The notes under the pieces were generated by a model. That model searched no databases. It saw nothing but the letters and a program-made list of their open reading frames with translations, and was not told the origin of the DNA. This document shows positions 63,824 through 64,000 of a stretch of DNA of 64,000 nucleotides, one piece after another. Source of the DNA: Bacteroides sp. OF04-15BH (GTDB lineage Bacteria; Bacteroidota; Bacteroidia; Bacteroidales; Bacteroidaceae); the NCBI RefSeq assembly GCF_003477995.1, contig NZ_QUEM01000009.1, positions 1 to 64,000 on the forward strand, written 5' to 3'. Within the stretch, counting starts at the first letter, position 1. The number at the start of each line of letters is the position of its first letter. A program made the position numbers and the translations under genes.

Positions 63824-64000
63824 ATGGATTTATTGAAAACCTATACAGATTCAAGAGGTTGTCTGACCATTGCCGAAGTGGGGCGAGAGGTGCCTTTTGA
63901 AGTGCAGAGAATATATTGGATTTATCAGGTTCCCGAAGACAAAAGCCGGGGAATGCATGCCAACAAGATATCTTATCAGTATCTGATAGCCGTGCACGGC
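63824..64000 (+). CDS. WxcM/FdtA-like sugar 3,4-ketoisomerase, cut by the window end
   Basis: 59 codons in frame to the last base. MDLLKTYTDSRGCLTIAEVGREVPFEVQRIYWIYQVPEDKSRGMHANKISYQYLIAVHG is split here only for reading: start D-S-R-G-C-L-T-I-A-E, then the F-x-V-x-R-I-Y-W-I-Y segment, then RGMHANK, where related enzymes have R-G-x-H-A-H-K. These are cupin enzymes that isomerise dTDP-4-keto-6-deoxyglucose for surface polysaccharides. If so, a glycan locus may start here. C-terminal half missing. Confidence 0.7.
   Translation, partial: MDLLKTYTDSRGCLTIAEVGREVPFEVQRIYWIYQVPEDKSRGMHANKISYQYLIAVHG

Noticed and set aside
1..64000. tRNA or rRNA genes, CRISPR arrays, transposases, integrases or phage genes
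   Set aside because: None could be recognised on either strand; the repeats present are too short and irregular for a CRISPR array.

Overview
The window is a 64-kb chromosomal stretch from a member of the Bacteroidales, most likely a gut Bacteroidaceae species (Bacteroides/Phocaeicola type). The evidence is the content (a leuS-yitT-yitT-rdgB block, mnmG-apt-uvrC-dtd-mazG-deoC, frdCAB, a FeoA-FeoB fusion, DUF2851, DUF4294, a WbqC-like protein, a 945-residue LeuRS), and the many promoters of the Bacteroides type, with a -7 box TAnnTTTG, sometimes with a TTTG or TTG about 19-20 bases upstream, and few Shine-Dalgarno sequences. I see no rRNA, tRNA, CRISPR array, insertion sequence, phage or integrative element. 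It is core chromosome, coding on both strands.

Layout. 0-13 kb: NAD biosynthesis (nadB and, 8.5 kb away, nadA), a MATE exporter, TrkH, a radical SAM protein, a helix-hairpin-helix outer-membrane-type protein divergent from a DUF4294 protein, a SPOUT methyltransferase, a GNAT protein and metY. 13-23 kb: a long minus-strand run, probably one or a few operons, reading leuS, two YitT membrane proteins, rdgB, a PorZ-like secreted propeller protein, an acyltransferase and a LuxR-type response regulator. 23-35 kb: mutS; a flavodoxin-like gene plus catalase katA divergent from a LysR regulator; ychF-lgt; polA divergent from a polyprenyl synthase. 36-42 kb: mnmG, apt, uvrC, dtd, a MazG-like protein and deoC, all minus. 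42.5-46 kb: fumarate reductase/succinate dehydrogenase with the codon bias of highly expressed genes. 46.5-53 kb: a small lipoprotein, DUF2851-thioesterase-dprA (minus, overlapping), and dapB-lepB-wbqC-like (plus). 53-64 kb: a secreted histidine acid phosphatase, an outer membrane barrel, feoAB-porin-M16 peptidase-flavoprotein (minus), a hemerythrin-LuxR fusion regulator, a LOG protein, and the cut-off start of a sugar ketoisomerase.

Most unusual signals: (i) a near-perfect parS palindrome between apt and mnmG, together with a cluster of DnaA-box-like 9-mers around 9.2-10.1 kb, which raises the possibility that the replication origin lies in or near this window; (ii) a regulator joining an RIC/ScdA-like N-terminus, a hemerythrin-type four-helix domain and a LuxR DNA-binding domain, beside feoAB; (iii) a structured small RNA candidate with its own promoter and terminator on the minus strand between those two genes, and a second RNA candidate upstream of mutS; (iv) a short intergenic element of three tandem imperfect palindromes, seen at three separate loci; (v) an 18-bp perfect palindrome touching the metY promoter; (vi) a PorZ-like protein with a type IX-like C-terminal domain and no other type IX gene in view.

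Limits: all calls come from reading the sequence and the translated proteins. No database search, folding program or skew calculation was run. Promoter and terminator calls are pattern matches.
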